64,000 nucleotides of DNA, from positions 24,913-88,912 of the forward strand of contig CAVRSV010000004.1 of assembly GCA_963723965.1 (NCBI GenBank). Reading direction: 5' to 3'. This DNA comes from JARRKC01 sp963723965 (GTDB lineage Bacteria; Acidobacteriota; UBA6911; RPQK01; JAPXNP01). The translations under genes and the position numbers were made by a program. This document shows, piece by piece, positions 54,252 to 62,964 of the stretch (position 1 is its first letter; each line of letters opens with the position of its first letter). The notes below the pieces were generated by a model. That model did not search any database, was not told the origin of the DNA, and worked only from the letters and a program-made list of their open reading frames with translations.

Positions 54252-54573
54252 GGTAATAGTTCCGAGTTCCGAGTTTAGGGTTTCGGGGGCGTGTTGCCCA
54301 AAGGGCTGCGGCCTCCGATCGGTGTGCGCCCCCTGGAGTGAGGTCGCGGCAGCCTGATCTGCAAAACCCAGCCGCCGGGCCTTTCCGCCCCCGCCGAACC
54401 CCGGCGAACCGGCTCTCACGCCAAGCCGCCAAGTACGCCACGCCGCAAAGGAGATTCTTTGTGGGTGGCGGCTTGGCGTCCTTCTTTGCGCCGTTGCGTG
54501 GAACCAACCCGCCGTGCATTCGCCTGCCTGCCACCGTCCGGTCCAACACAGCCCTTACCATCTGGGCAACCCG
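54252..54573 (-). repeat. GTTGCCCAAA repeat element, copy A1, with heptads
   Basis: 54258-54286 is a heptad array (AGTTCCG, AGTTCCG, AGTTTAG, GGTTTCG). The element itself spans about 54290-54573: it begins GCGTGTTGCCCAAAGGG and ends ATCTGGGCAACCC, giving inverted termini. Inside lies the palindromic module with GCCGCCAAGTACGCCACGCC and TGGGTGGCGGCTTGGCG. It is in reverse orientation to the copies at 60-64 kb. Open frames across it are not genes. Confidence 0.8.
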
Positions 54574-54783
54574 CCTTCGCACTTCGCACTTCGCACTTCG
54601 GTGTTGGGCCTTCGCCGTTCGGCCCGGAGAACGGGAGAACGGGAGCGCGGGAGAACGGGAGCCGCCCCGTATTCCAGAACCCGAACGAAGTGAGGCGCCC
54701 CGCGCCGGGGCCGGAGCGCGGGAGAACGGGAAACGGGAGGGTCGGAAGCGCAGAACCTGGAACGGGAGCCGTGACACCTGAGG
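54574..54783. repeat. Heptad/octad arrays between repeat elements
   Basis: 54576-54600 is a CGCACTT heptad array. Around 54637-54665 an 8-bp array (GAGAACGG, GAGCGCGG) follows, and a similar one near 54718-54740. The TTCGCCGTTCGGCCC segment corresponds to the spacer found between the 60-64 kb copies. No gene. Confidence 0.7.
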
Positions 54784-55066
54784 GCGTGTTGCCCAAAGGG
54801 CTGCGGCCTCCGATCGGTGTGCGCCCACTGGAGTGAGGTCGCGGCAGCCTGATCTGCAAAACCCAGCCGCCGGGCCTTTCCGCCCCCGCCGAACCCCGGC
54901 GAACCGGCTCTCACGCCAAGCCGCCAAGTACGCCACGCCGCAAAGGAGATTCTTTGTGGGTGGCGGCTTGGCGTCCTTCTTTGCGCCGTTGCGTGGAACC
55001 AACCCGCCGTGCATTCGCCTGCCTGCCACCGTCCGGTCCAACACAGCCCTTACCATCCGGGCAACC
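54784..55066 (-). repeat. GTTGCCCAAA repeat element, copy A2
   Basis: A near-identical 283-bp copy of A1, starting GCGTGTTGCCCAAAGGG and ending ATCCGGGCAACC. The two differ at only a few bases, indicating recent duplication or gene conversion. Confidence 0.82.
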
Positions 55067-55275
55067 ACGCACTTCGCACTTCGCACTTCGGCGTTGGGCC
55101 TTCGCCGTTCGGCCCGGAGAACGAGAGAACGGGACGCGAGAGAACGGGACGCGGGAGTTATTCTCTGCTCCAGCCCTCCCGCGCTCCCGTCCTCCTGTTC
55201 TCCCTACCCCGAAACTCGGAACTCGGAACTAGGAACTCGGAACGCAGTCTCTGCCAGCCCCCAATCGAAAACCCC
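55067..55275. repeat. Heptad arrays after copy A2
   Basis: CGCACTT units at 55068-55090, octad-like GAGAACGG units near 55116-55160, and an AACTCGG array at 55211-55243 (four units, one AACTAGG). The sugar dehydrogenase stop follows at 55276. Confidence 0.8.
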
Positions 55276-56580
55276 CTAAAGCTTCACCACCTTCTCGGAC
55301 TTGGTCTTGAAGGCGTTGCGGCTGTCGTAGATCAGCTGGGCCGATTCCTGGACCATGGCGTAATCCACCGCCGAGTGATCCGTCACGAGCACCACGATGT
55401 CGTAGGACGCCACGCTCTGGGCGTCCAGGGCCACGGAGTTCTTCAGCAGCTCCGTCGGGCCGTGGTCGCCGCGCAGCTCCGGCACGTGGGGATCGTGATA
55501 GTCCACCAGCGCCCCTTCGGCCTCCAGCAGCTGGATGATGTCCATGGCCGGCGACTCCCGCGTGTCGCTCACGTCGCGTTTGTAGGCCACGCCCAGAACG
55601 AGGACCCTCGAGCCGTGGACCGGCTTGCGCTTCCGGTTCAGGGCCTTGGCGATCTTGTTGACGCAGTACTCGGGCATCTCCGTGTTGATCTCGCTGGCCA
55701 GCTCGATGAAGCGTGCGTTGTAGTTGAGCGACTTCAGCTTCCACGACAGGTAGAGCGGATCGATGGGGATGCAGTGTCCGCCCAGTCCGGGTCCGGGGTA
55801 AAAGGGCATGAAGCCGAAGGGCTTCGTGGAGGCGGCCTGGATGACTTCCCAGACCGAGATGCCGAGTTTGTCGCACATCACGGCGACCTCGTTGACCAGA
55901 CCGATGTTGACGACGCGAAAGGTGTTCTCGAGGAGCTTGACCATCTCGGCGGCCTGGGTCGACGAGACCGGCACGACCCGTTCGATGATCTGCTCGTAGA
56001 AATACTGCGCCATGGCGGTGCATTCCGGGGTCACGCCGCCGATGACCTTGGGCGTGTTGTGGGTCCCGAAGACGGGATTTCCCGGATCGACGCGCTCCGG
56101 AGAGAAGGCGACGTAGACGTCCTTCCCCACCGTGTAGCCCGCCTTTTCGACCTCCGTGCGCACGATCTCGTCGGTGGTCCCGGGATAGGTCGTGCTTTCG
56201 AGGACGACCAGCATGCCCGGATGCAGGCGCGACAGGATCCCTTCGACGGCCTGGGTGACGAAGCTGATATCCGGATCGCGCGTCTTCTTGAGCGGAGTCG
56301 GCACGCAAATGCTCACGCAGTCCACCGAGGCGATGGGATCGTACGTGGTGTAGGCCTTGAACTTGCCCTGCGACACTCCTTCGGCCACCGCCGAGCTCGG
56401 AACGTCCAGCACGTGGGACTTGCCGGCGTTGAGTCCCGTCACCTTCGCGATGTCGACGTCGACGCCGTGGACTTCGAAGCCGGCCCGAATCATCTCCATG
56501 GCCAGCGGCAGTCCCACATAGCCCAATCCTACGATCCCGACCTTCGCTTCCCGTTTTGCGATCTTCTCTTTCAGCGTCAT
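55276..56580 (-). CDS. wbpA: UDP-N-acetylglucosamine 6-dehydrogenase (WbpA/TviB-like)
   Basis: A 434-residue NAD-dependent nucleotide-sugar dehydrogenase forming a UDP-uronate. VGIVGLGYVGLPLAME near residue 14 is the Rossmann motif; LESTTYPGTTDEIV and FSPERVDPGN follow; the active-site Cys is in FYPGPGLGGHCIPIDPLYLS. The segment TKPFGFMPFYPGPG favours the UDP-GlcNAc (WbpA/TviB) subgroup over UDP-glucose dehydrogenase. The C-terminal domain has VLGVAYKRDVSDTRESPA. It overlaps the epimerase gene upstream by 4 bp, forming a two-step UDP-sugar module. Confidence 0.92.
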   Translation of the reverse strand: MTLKEKIAKREAKVGIVGLGYVGLPLAMEMIRAGFEVHGVDVDIAKVTGLNAGKSHVLDVPSSAVAEGVSQGKFKAYTTYDPIASVDCVSICVPTPLKKTRDPDISFVTQAVEGILSRLHPGMLVVLESTTYPGTTDEIVRTEVEKAGYTVGKDVYVAFSPERVDPGNPVFGTHNTPKVIGGVTPECTAMAQYFYEQIIERVVPVSSTQAAEMVKLLENTFRVVNIGLVNEVAVMCDKLGISVWEVIQAASTKPFGFMPFYPGPGLGGHCIPIDPLYLSWKLKSLNYNARFIELASEINTEMPEYCVNKIAKALNRKRKPVHGSRVLVLGVAYKRDVSDTRESPAMDIIQLLEAEGALVDYHDPHVPELRGDHGPTELLKNSVALDAQSVASYDIVVLVTDHSAVDYAMVQESAQLIYDSRNAFKTKSEKVVKL

Positions 56581-57548
56581 AGGGTTGTCTCTTTCGTGTT
56601 GTCCCTGGGGAAAAAGGAACCGACCGTGCGTCTCAGTCCCTCTTCGAAGCTCACCTCGGGTACGAACCCGATGGATTCCTCTGCCCGTCCGACGTCGGCC
56701 AGGCTGTGCCGCACATCTCCGATCCTGCCATCCCGGTATTCGGGCTGCCAAGTCGTTTCGATAACGTTGTTTAAGATCGTCACAAGCTGGTTCAGACTAT
56801 AGCTTTGGCCGGTGCCAATATTCAGGATCGTACCGGCCGGGGCCCGCTCGGCCGCCTTCAGATTTGCCTGCACCACGTTGCCGACATAGATGAAGTCCCG
56901 GGTCTGTTCCCCGTCACCGAAGATGATCGGGGGATGCTGCGAGAGCATGCGGGTGATGAACTTGGGGATCACGGCGGCATAGTCCGAGGCGGGATCCTGA
57001 CGGGGTCCGAAGACATTGAAATAGCGCAGTCCCACCGCCGGAAACCCGTAGAGCTCGCCAAACAGCGCCGCCCAGACCTCCGTCATGTACTTGCTGGCCG
57101 CGTAGGGCGACTTCGGAGCCACCGTCATGGATTCTCTCTTGGGCAATTCCGGGTCGTCGCCGTAGACGGCGCAGGTGGAGGCGAAGACGACCTTTTCGAC
57201 ACCGCAGAGGCGGGCGGCCTGGAACACGTTCAGCGTGCCCGTGACGTTGATGTCGTGGCACAGGGCGGGGTCTTCGACCGATTTCTGGACGGAGACCATG
57301 GCGGCCTGGTGGAAGACGCGTCCGGCTCCCCGAAACAGGTCCTGCAGGGCCCCGCGATCCCGGATGTCGGCCTCGACGAATTCGAAGCGGCCGGGACCCG
57401 CCTCGTCCAGCCCGTCCAGGTTCTCGAGGCGTCCCGTGCTCAGGTTGTCGATCACCCGCACGGATCGTCCCCGCTCGAGCAACCCCCGCACCAGATGCGA
57501 CCCGATGAATCCCGCCCCCCCGGTAACGATGTCCCTGCTGCTACTCAA
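56577..57548 (-). CDS. NAD-dependent UDP-sugar 4-epimerase
   Basis: A 323-residue extended SDR. VTGGAGFIGSHLVRGLLERG is the NAD-binding motif, and SPYAASKYMTEVWAAL contains the catalytic YxxxK. LRYFNVFGPRQDPASDYAAV and DGEQTRDFIYVGNV are typical of UDP-hexose and UDP-HexNAc 4-epimerases (WbpP/GalE-like). Together with the adjacent dehydrogenase it would supply UDP-GalNAcA-type donors (inference). It starts at TTG with GAAGGGG 9 nt upstream; REP-like sequence lies immediately before it. Confidence 0.9.
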   Translation of the reverse strand: MSSSRDIVTGGAGFIGSHLVRGLLERGRSVRVIDNLSTGRLENLDGLDEAGPGRFEFVEADIRDRGALQDLFRGAGRVFHQAAMVSVQKSVEDPALCHDINVTGTLNVFQAARLCGVEKVVFASTCAVYGDDPELPKRESMTVAPKSPYAASKYMTEVWAALFGELYGFPAVGLRYFNVFGPRQDPASDYAAVIPKFITRMLSQHPPIIFGDGEQTRDFIYVGNVVQANLKAAERAPAGTILNIGTGQSYSLNQLVTILNNVIETTWQPEYRDGRIGDVRHSLADVGRAEESIGFVPEVSFEEGLRRTVGSFFPRDNTKETTL

Positions 57549-57566
57549 TGCTCATTCCCCTTCTTC

Positions 57567-57858
57567 TCCTCCTCCGACGCCGCAGGCGTCCTTGGAGCGC
57601 GGGAGCTTGCTCCCGCTTTCGATTCGCCGGAGCCACCCATGCCGACTTGCACAGCCTGCGGCCGACCCACCCCCGCCGAAGCCCGGGGAGCACCCGCAAA
57701 CCGAGGCCCCTCCACGGAAAGCGGTAGCAAGCTACCGCAGTCCAAAGCGGCTTCGCCGCGGTGCCGGAGCCGCTCAATCCAGACCGGCTGGGCCGTACCG
57801 CTCCTCCTCCGACGCCGCAGGCGTCCTTGGAGCGCGGGAGCTTGCTCCCGCTTTCGAT
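57567..57858. repeat. REP-like hairpin cluster
   Basis: A roughly 57-bp unit occurs at 57567-57622 and 57801-57858, each with CCGCAGGCGTCCTTGGAGCG followed by the perfect hairpin GCGGGAGC-TT-GCTCCCGC (57599-57616 and 57834-57851). A variant hairpin GCGGTAGC-AA-GCTACCGC sits at 57721-57738, and shorter GCGGC-TTC-GCCGC types nearby. The second unit lies inside the ligase coding sequence. Confidence 0.85.
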
Positions 57859-59363
57859 CCACCGTGCACCCGCAAAGCGGCTCCGCCGCTCGAGGCGGCC
57901 TCCTTCCGTCCCGGATTCGGCACGGCCAACAGGCCGAGGTAGATGCCGCCGGCAGCCGCGAACCCCAGGGCCCCATAGGGATGGTCCCCCACGAAGGAGA
58001 TGGCCACGAGCGACACCAGGACCCAGGTCAGAAGCACCTCGACGACGCGCCAGCGACTCAGTTCGACGGTCCCGAAGGCCAGCTTGAAGGAGGCCGCGAC
58101 CAGGATCGCCGCCATCCACCAGAAGATGCCCAGCTTGGCCCCGAGCGGAATGGCGTCGGTCGTCATGTAGACCAGCTGCGCGAGGAGCCCGGCCGCCAGC
58201 CCGGCCGCGAGGAGAGCGTCGAAACTCCCGCCCCCGGCGCCGGCAAAGCGGAGCATCCGCCCCAGGGCCGCCCACAGTGCGATGTACGCCACGAGGCCCG
58301 GAATCCCCAGATCCAGCGCCGTCTGGAGGAACTGGTCGTGGGCGCTGGCGATGTCCGTATCCGGCGGAATCAGGAACAGGGGATAGAGCAGGTGGACCAC
58401 CTTGCGGAAGGTGTTCATCCCCATCCCCGTAAAGGGGAAGTCCTGGATGCCGTAGACGGCCCGATTCCAGATTTCGAAGCGGGCCTCGAGCCCGATCTCC
58501 CCGCTCGCCGTATCGAAGGCCTCGGCCGCCTCCGGACGGTCCCAGGGCCGCCACACCGCCAGAGTGACGACGGCGCAGGCCGCCCCGACCAGGATCACCC
58601 AGCGCAGCCACCGGTAGCGAAGGGCCAGGAGAAAGCCCACGGACACCGCGAAACCGGCCCAGGCACTGCGGGACTGGGACAGCACCAGAACGGCCAGCGT
58701 CCCGGCGGTGCCGGCCGCCACCCCCCATCCCAGCCGCCCGTACCAGCCCGCCCCCCGCCGGACGAGCCACCAGGCGAGCAGCCCCATCAGCGGCAGGAAG
58801 AGAACCAGCGAGCCGCCCACGGGATTGGCGTTCAGCGCACCTTCCGGTACGGGAACGGCGATCCGCGGAGGAAGGTGGGGAATGATGGCGCGGATGACCG
58901 GCAGCTTGGGCGAAAACGGCGTGATCAGGAATCCCAGGATCGCAAAGCCGAGCCCGGCCGCCACGAAGGCCCCCAGGGCCATCCACAGACGGCGCGGACG
59001 GTCGATCCACTGGACGGCCGCCAGCAGAGCGAAGATCCCGAGCAGCGTGCCCGCGATCTTCCCCAGGCTGAACTCGACATCGAAGGTGGCCCAGACGCTG
59101 ACCAGGACCATTCCCAGCAGCGCCAACAGGAGCGGATTGAGCGGCGTGGGCTCGACGAAATGCCGCCGCACCGCGAATCCCGCCAGCCAGACGGCCGGCA
59201 CGATCAGAGCCGCCGGCATCCAGCCGATGCGCGGAAGCAGCAGCAGCGGCGCCACCAGCAGCACCGCCCCGAGATGGACCCACGCCAGGACCGCCAGGGA
59301 ACTCTTTCCCGCCCCGACTCTGCCCCGGCCGAGATCCTCAGAATCCAAAGTCAGCATGTCCAT
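57774..59363 (-). CDS. O-antigen ligase/polymerase with repeat-derived tail
   Basis: A 529-residue polytopic protein with about twelve helices. LVLSQSRSAWAGFAVSVGF is the family motif, RFEIWNRAVYGIQDFPFTG and GMGMNTFRKVVHLLYPLF form the periplasmic loop, and ASAHDQFLQTALDLGIPGLV carries the catalytic-type His. The start at MDMLTLDSE is chosen near the first helix. About the last 27 residues (SKAGASSRAPRTPAASEEE and onward) are encoded by a REP-like repeat, so the natural C-terminus has been replaced or extended. Third ligase-like gene of the window. Confidence 0.83.
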   Translation of the reverse strand: MDMLTLDSEDLGRGRVGAGKSSLAVLAWVHLGAVLLVAPLLLLPRIGWMPAALIVPAVWLAGFAVRRHFVEPTPLNPLLLALLGMVLVSVWATFDVEFSLGKIAGTLLGIFALLAAVQWIDRPRRLWMALGAFVAAGLGFAILGFLITPFSPKLPVIRAIIPHLPPRIAVPVPEGALNANPVGGSLVLFLPLMGLLAWWLVRRGAGWYGRLGWGVAAGTAGTLAVLVLSQSRSAWAGFAVSVGFLLALRYRWLRWVILVGAACAVVTLAVWRPWDRPEAAEAFDTASGEIGLEARFEIWNRAVYGIQDFPFTGMGMNTFRKVVHLLYPLFLIPPDTDIASAHDQFLQTALDLGIPGLVAYIALWAALGRMLRFAGAGGGSFDALLAAGLAAGLLAQLVYMTTDAIPLGAKLGIFWWMAAILVAASFKLAFGTVELSRWRVVEVLLTWVLVSLVAISFVGDHPYGALGFAAAGGIYLGLLAVPNPGRKEAASSGGAALRVHGGSKAGASSRAPRTPAASEEERYGPAGLD

Positions 59364-59424
59364 TCGCTGGGCAGAGAACAGGTCGATGTCCTCGAAACCG
59401 CCGCCCCCCAAGCCGCCACCCAAT

Positions 59425-59457
59425 CGAAAATCTAAAATCTAAAATCGAAAATCACAA
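59425..59457. repeat. AAAATCT heptad array
   Basis: Units AAAATCT, AAAATCT, AAAATCG, AAAATCA between the divergent ligase and Phd-type antitoxin genes. An AT-rich island in a GC-rich context; it may also serve as promoter DNA. Confidence 0.8.
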
Positions 59458-59458
59458 T

Positions 59459-59488
59459 CATGACCATGGTAATATGACCACAGTCATG
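59459..59488 (+). promoter_or_regulatory. Probable antitoxin autoregulation site
   Basis: CATGAC (59459-59464) and GTCATG (59483-59488) form outer arms; TGGT (59467-59470) and ACCA (59477-59480) an inner pair. The site covers the first ATG of the antitoxin gene, where Phd/YefM proteins usually bind to repress their operon. Confidence 0.5.
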
Positions 59489-59716
59489 CAGATCGTTTCC
59501 AAATCCCAGTTCAAAGCCCGGGCCCTCGAGTACTTCCGAAAAGTCGAGAAGACCGGAGAGCCGATCGTCGTCACCGACCGCGGCAAACCGACGGTCAAGC
59601 TCATTCCCTACAGGGAGGATCTCGACGATCCCCGCAGCGAACTCCGCGATTCCGTCATCCGCTACGAGTCCCCTCTGGAACCGGTGGCTTCCGACGACTG
59701 GGAGGCGCTCGAGTGA
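59474..59716 (+). CDS. Phd/YefM-type antitoxin
   Basis: An 80-residue protein: MQIVSKSQFKARALEYFRKV, then GEPIVVTDRGKPTVKLIPY, the DNA-binding Phd/YefM fold, followed by an acidic C-terminal tail (ASDDWEALE) that would occupy the toxin. Two ATGs four codons apart are possible starts; neither has a ribosome site, which fits leaderless expression. The stop overlaps the toxin GTG (GTGA). Confidence 0.88.
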   Translation: MTTVMQIVSKSQFKARALEYFRKVEKTGEPIVVTDRGKPTVKLIPYREDLDDPRSELRDSVIRYESPLEPVASDDWEALE

Positions 59717-60108
59717 TCGTCCTCGATACCCACGCCTGGCTCTGGTGGCTCAGTAACCCGGGGCTGCTTTCACCCACGGCCCGTCGGGCCACTGAGCGGG
59801 CCGCCGCTTCGAAATCGGTCTGGGTTTCGACGATCAGCACCTGGGAGATCGCCATGCTGGCGGCTCGGGGACGCCTCGAGCTGAGCATGCCCGTGAGCCG
59901 ATGGGTGAGGCTGAGCGAAGCCCTGCCCTTCCTTCGATTCCTGCCTCCCGACAACGCCGTCCTGCTTCAGGCGGCGGCCCTGGACGAATCGTTCCCGAAG
60001 GATCCCGCCGACCGCATCATCGCCGCCACGGCCCTCCACCTCGAATGCCCGCTCGTGACCAAGGACCAGCGGCTGCGAAGCCAGCCCGCACCGGCCACGA
60101 TCTGGTAG
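59713..60108 (+). CDS. vapC: PIN-domain toxin (VapC-like)
   Basis: A 131-residue ribonuclease toxin. The PIN acidic residues appear in IVLDTHAWLWWL (Asp5), STISTWEIAML (Glu near 44) and DPADRIIAATALHLECPLVT (Asp near 98). VapC-type toxins cleave tRNA or rRNA when released from the antitoxin. GTG start overlapping the antitoxin stop ensures coupled translation. The repeat array begins just after its stop. Confidence 0.9.
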   Translation: MIVLDTHAWLWWLSNPGLLSPTARRATERAAASKSVWVSTISTWEIAMLAARGRLELSMPVSRWVRLSEALPFLRFLPPDNAVLLQAAALDESFPKDPADRIIAATALHLECPLVTKDQRLRSQPAPATIW

Positions 60109-62314
60109 AACGAACCCAACTCCGGACCACGAACCCGAGTTCCGAGTCCGCCCTTCGCACTTTGACGTTCCGCTCGCGTTCCGCTGGGAGCCGGGAGCCG
60201 GGAAACGGGAAACGGGAGGTCTCGAGTTCGCACTTCGCACTTTGCACTTGGGACTTTACCGTTTGGCCTTGGCCGTTCGGCGCTCCAGCGGAGAACGGGA
60301 CGCGAGAGAACGAGTCCTGGGTTCTCCGGACTCGGGGACGTGTTGCCCAAATGGTCAGAGTCCCCATAAGCCGGACCGTGGCAGAAAAGTGATGACACGG
60401 CGGCTTGATTCCACGCCAAGACGCCAGGTACGCAAAGCCGCCGCCCACAAAGAATCCCCTTGCGGCGTTGCGTACTTGGCGGCTTTGCGTGAGATCAGGC
60501 TGCCGAGCCCTCACTCCAGCGGGCGCACACCAATCGGAGGCCGCCACCCGCAAAGAATTTCCTTGCGGCGTGGCGTACTTAGCGGCTTTGCGTGAGATCA
60601 GGCTGCCGAGACCTGACTCCAGTGGGCGCAAACTGCTCGGAGGCCGCCGCCCTTTGGGCAACACGCCCTCGGGTTTCGAGTTTCGGGTTTCGCGTTCCGT
60701 GGGAGCCGGGAAGCCGGGAAACGGGAAACGGGAGGTCTCCAGTTCGCACTTCGCACCTTGCACTTGGGACTTTACCGTTTGGCCTTGGCCGTTCGGCGCT
60801 CCAGCGGAGAACGGGACGCGAGAGAACGAGTCCTGGGTTCTCCGGACTCGGGGACTTGTTGCCCAAATGGTCAGAGTCCCCATAAGCCGGACCGTGGCAG
60901 AAAAGTGATGACACGGCGGCTTGATTCCACGCCAAGACGCCAGGTACGCAAAGCCGCCGCCCACAAAGAATCTCTTTGCGGCGTTGCGTACTTGCGGCTT
61001 CGCGTGAGAACAAGCTGCCGAGCCCTCACTCCAGCGGGCGCACACCAATCGGAGGCCGCCACCCGCAAAGAATTTCCTTGCGGCGTGGCGTACTTAGCGG
61101 CTTTGCGTGAGATCAGGCCGCCGAGACCTCACTCCAGTGGGCGCAAACTGCTCGGAGGCCGCATCCCTTTGGGCAACACGCCCTCGGGTTTCGGGTTTCG
61201 GGTTTCGGTGGGTTTCGCGTTCCGTGGGAGTCGGGAAACGGGAAACGGGAGGTCTCGAGTTCGCACTTCGCACCTTGCACTTGGGACTTTACCGTTTGGC
61301 CTTGGCCGTTCGGCGCTCCAGCGGAGAACGGGACGCGAGAGAACGAGTCCTGGGTTCTCCGGACTCGGGGACGTGTTGCCCAAATGGTCAGAGTCCCCAT
61401 AAGCCGGACCGTGGCAGAAAAGTGATGACACGGCGGCTTGATTCCACGCCAAGACGCCAGGTACGCAAAGCCGCCGCCCACAAAGAATCTCCTTGCGGCG
61501 TTGCGTACTTGGCGGCTTTGCGTGAGATCAGGCTGCCGAGCCCTCACTCCAGCGGGCGCACACCAATCGGAGGCCGCCACCCGCAAAGAATTTCCTTGCG
61601 GCGTGGCGTACTTAGCGGCTTTGCGTGAGATCAGGCCGCCGAGACCTCACTCCAGTGGGCGCAAACTGCTCGGAGGCCGCCGCCCTTTGGGCAACACGCC
61701 CTCGGGTTTCGGGTTTCTCGTTCCGTGGGAGCCGGGAGCCGGGAGCCGGGAAACGGGAAACGGGAGGTCTCCAGTTCGCACTTCGCACCTTGCACTTGGG
61801 ACTTTACCGTTTGGCCTTGGCCGTTCGGCGCTCCAGCGGAGAACGGGACGCGAGAGAACAAGTCCTGGGCTCTCCGAACTCGGGGACGTGTTGCCCAGAT
61901 GGTCAGAGTCCCCATAAGCCGGACGGTGGCAGAAAAGTGATGACACGGCGGCTTGATTCCACGCCAAGACGCCAGGTACGCAAAGCCGCCGCCCACAAAG
62001 AATCCCTTTGCGGCGTTGCGTACTTAGCGGCTTTGCGTGAGATCGGGCTGCCGAGACCTCACTCCAGGGGCGCACACCGATCGGAGGCCGCCACCGCAAA
62101 GAATTTCCTTGCGGCGTGGCGTACTTAGCGGCTTTGCGTGAGATCGGGCTGCCGAGACCTGACTCCAGTGGGCGCAAACCGCTCGGAGGCCGCCGCCCTT
62201 TGGGCAACACGCCCCCGAAACTCGAAACCTCTCCCGTTTCCCGGCTCCCGTTTCCCGCGGAACCCCACGGAACGCCAAAGTGGCGAAGTCCGAAGTCCGA
62301 AGTGCAAGCCGACC
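60109..62314 (+). repeat. Array of four composite repeat units (B1-B4)
   Basis: Composite units start at about 60176, 60692, 61217 and 61718 (spacing 516, 525, 501 bp). Each begins with GGAAACG/GGAGCCG heptads and a CGCACTT stretch, then ACCGTTTGGCCTTGGCCGTT, then the element bounded by ACGTGTTGCCCAAA and TTTGGGCAACACG. Elements lie at 60338-60667, 60854-61183, 61371-61700 and 61886-62213. In these four the internal palindromic module (GCAAAGCCGCC...GGCGGCTTTGC) is doubled. Open frames on both strands are repeat-derived and not annotated. 62220-62314 is a heptad-rich tail. Confidence 0.88.
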
Positions 62315-62698
62315 CTAAAGTCGCGCCAATTGCGGAAGGTGATCGAAATGACGGTCGCGGGCGTAGAGCCAGAGGCGGTGCTGGGAAACCAAAGCTGCGA
62401 TCCAGAGATCGTTCACCGGAATCGGAGTCCCCTGCGTCCTCAGCTGTCGGAAGAGCCGGGCGTAGTGATGGGTGGTCTCTTCGTCGGGGCTCAGGACCCG
62501 GACGCGGGGGGAAGACAGAAAGCGCGTCAGGAGCTGTTCGTTCTCCGGCCCTCGGCTTCCCACGAGAAAACCGCCGCGCAACTCCGCCAGCACCATGAGG
62601 GGGACCAGGATCCGGTCCGCTCTCTGAACGACATCCAGGGCTTCCGGAAGCCCCTTGCAGAAGTCGACGTATCGGCTGGTATCCAGGGCAACTCTCAT
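62315..62698 (-). CDS. vapC: PIN-domain toxin (VapC-like), second module
   Basis: A 127-residue PIN protein with VALDTSRYVDFCKG (Asp6), LVPLMVLAELRGGFL (Glu near 40) and PIPVNDLWIAALVSQH (Asp near 97), then YARDRHFDHLPQL. It differs in sequence from the 59.7 kb toxin and is paired with a different antitoxin family. The start overlaps the antitoxin stop (ATGA). Confidence 0.9.
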   Translation of the reverse strand: MRVALDTSRYVDFCKGLPEALDVVQRADRILVPLMVLAELRGGFLVGSRGPENEQLLTRFLSSPRVRVLSPDEETTHHYARLFRQLRTQGTPIPVNDLWIAALVSQHRLWLYARDRHFDHLPQLARL

Positions 62699-62958
62699 TG
62701 CCAGACGTCCGGATCGACCTGATCCTGCGCCTCCAGGGCGTCGTCGAATTCCGGATCGACCTGCCAGGTTCCCGACAGAGAGTCCAGGTCGTGGTAACGA
62801 ACCGGAGCCTCCGCCACCCCGGAGGCAGCCGCGAGAGCCTCAACGGTCACCTGATTCAGGCTCTTTCCTTCCTCCTTCGCTCTGCGCCTCAGGGCCTCGT
62901 CCACCCGATCCGGAACGCCCCGGACGGTGTACTGATTATCTCCTTGACTGCCAGCCAT
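62695..62958 (-). CDS. Ribbon-helix-helix antitoxin
   Basis: An 87-residue protein. YTVRGVPDRVDEALRRRAKE followed by EGKSLNQVTVEALAAASG is an Arc/FitA-like ribbon-helix-helix DNA-binding domain. The C-terminal half (VRYHDLDSLSGTWQVDPEFD) is acidic and likely wraps the toxin. A complete promoter lies immediately upstream with its -10 only 6 nt from the ATG and no Shine-Dalgarno, so the mRNA is probably leaderless. Confidence 0.85.
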   Translation of the reverse strand: MAGSQGDNQYTVRGVPDRVDEALRRRAKEEGKSLNQVTVEALAAASGVAEAPVRYHDLDSLSGTWQVDPEFDDALEAQDQVDPDVWQ

Positions 62959-62964
62959 GCAGGC

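Noticed and set aside
54244..55086. 280-residue open frame on the minus strand
   Set aside because: It is the translation of copies A1 and A2 joined by heptad DNA; the same peptide appears twice in it.
56805..59435. 876-residue sense-strand frame opposite the epimerase and ligase genes
   Set aside because: Arg/Pro/Gln-rich shadow; the minus strand encodes clear epimerase and ligase motifs.
60338..60400. Functional tRNA gene
   Set aside because: Only a D-arm and part of an anticodon arm resemble a tRNA; no T arm or acceptor stem can be formed.
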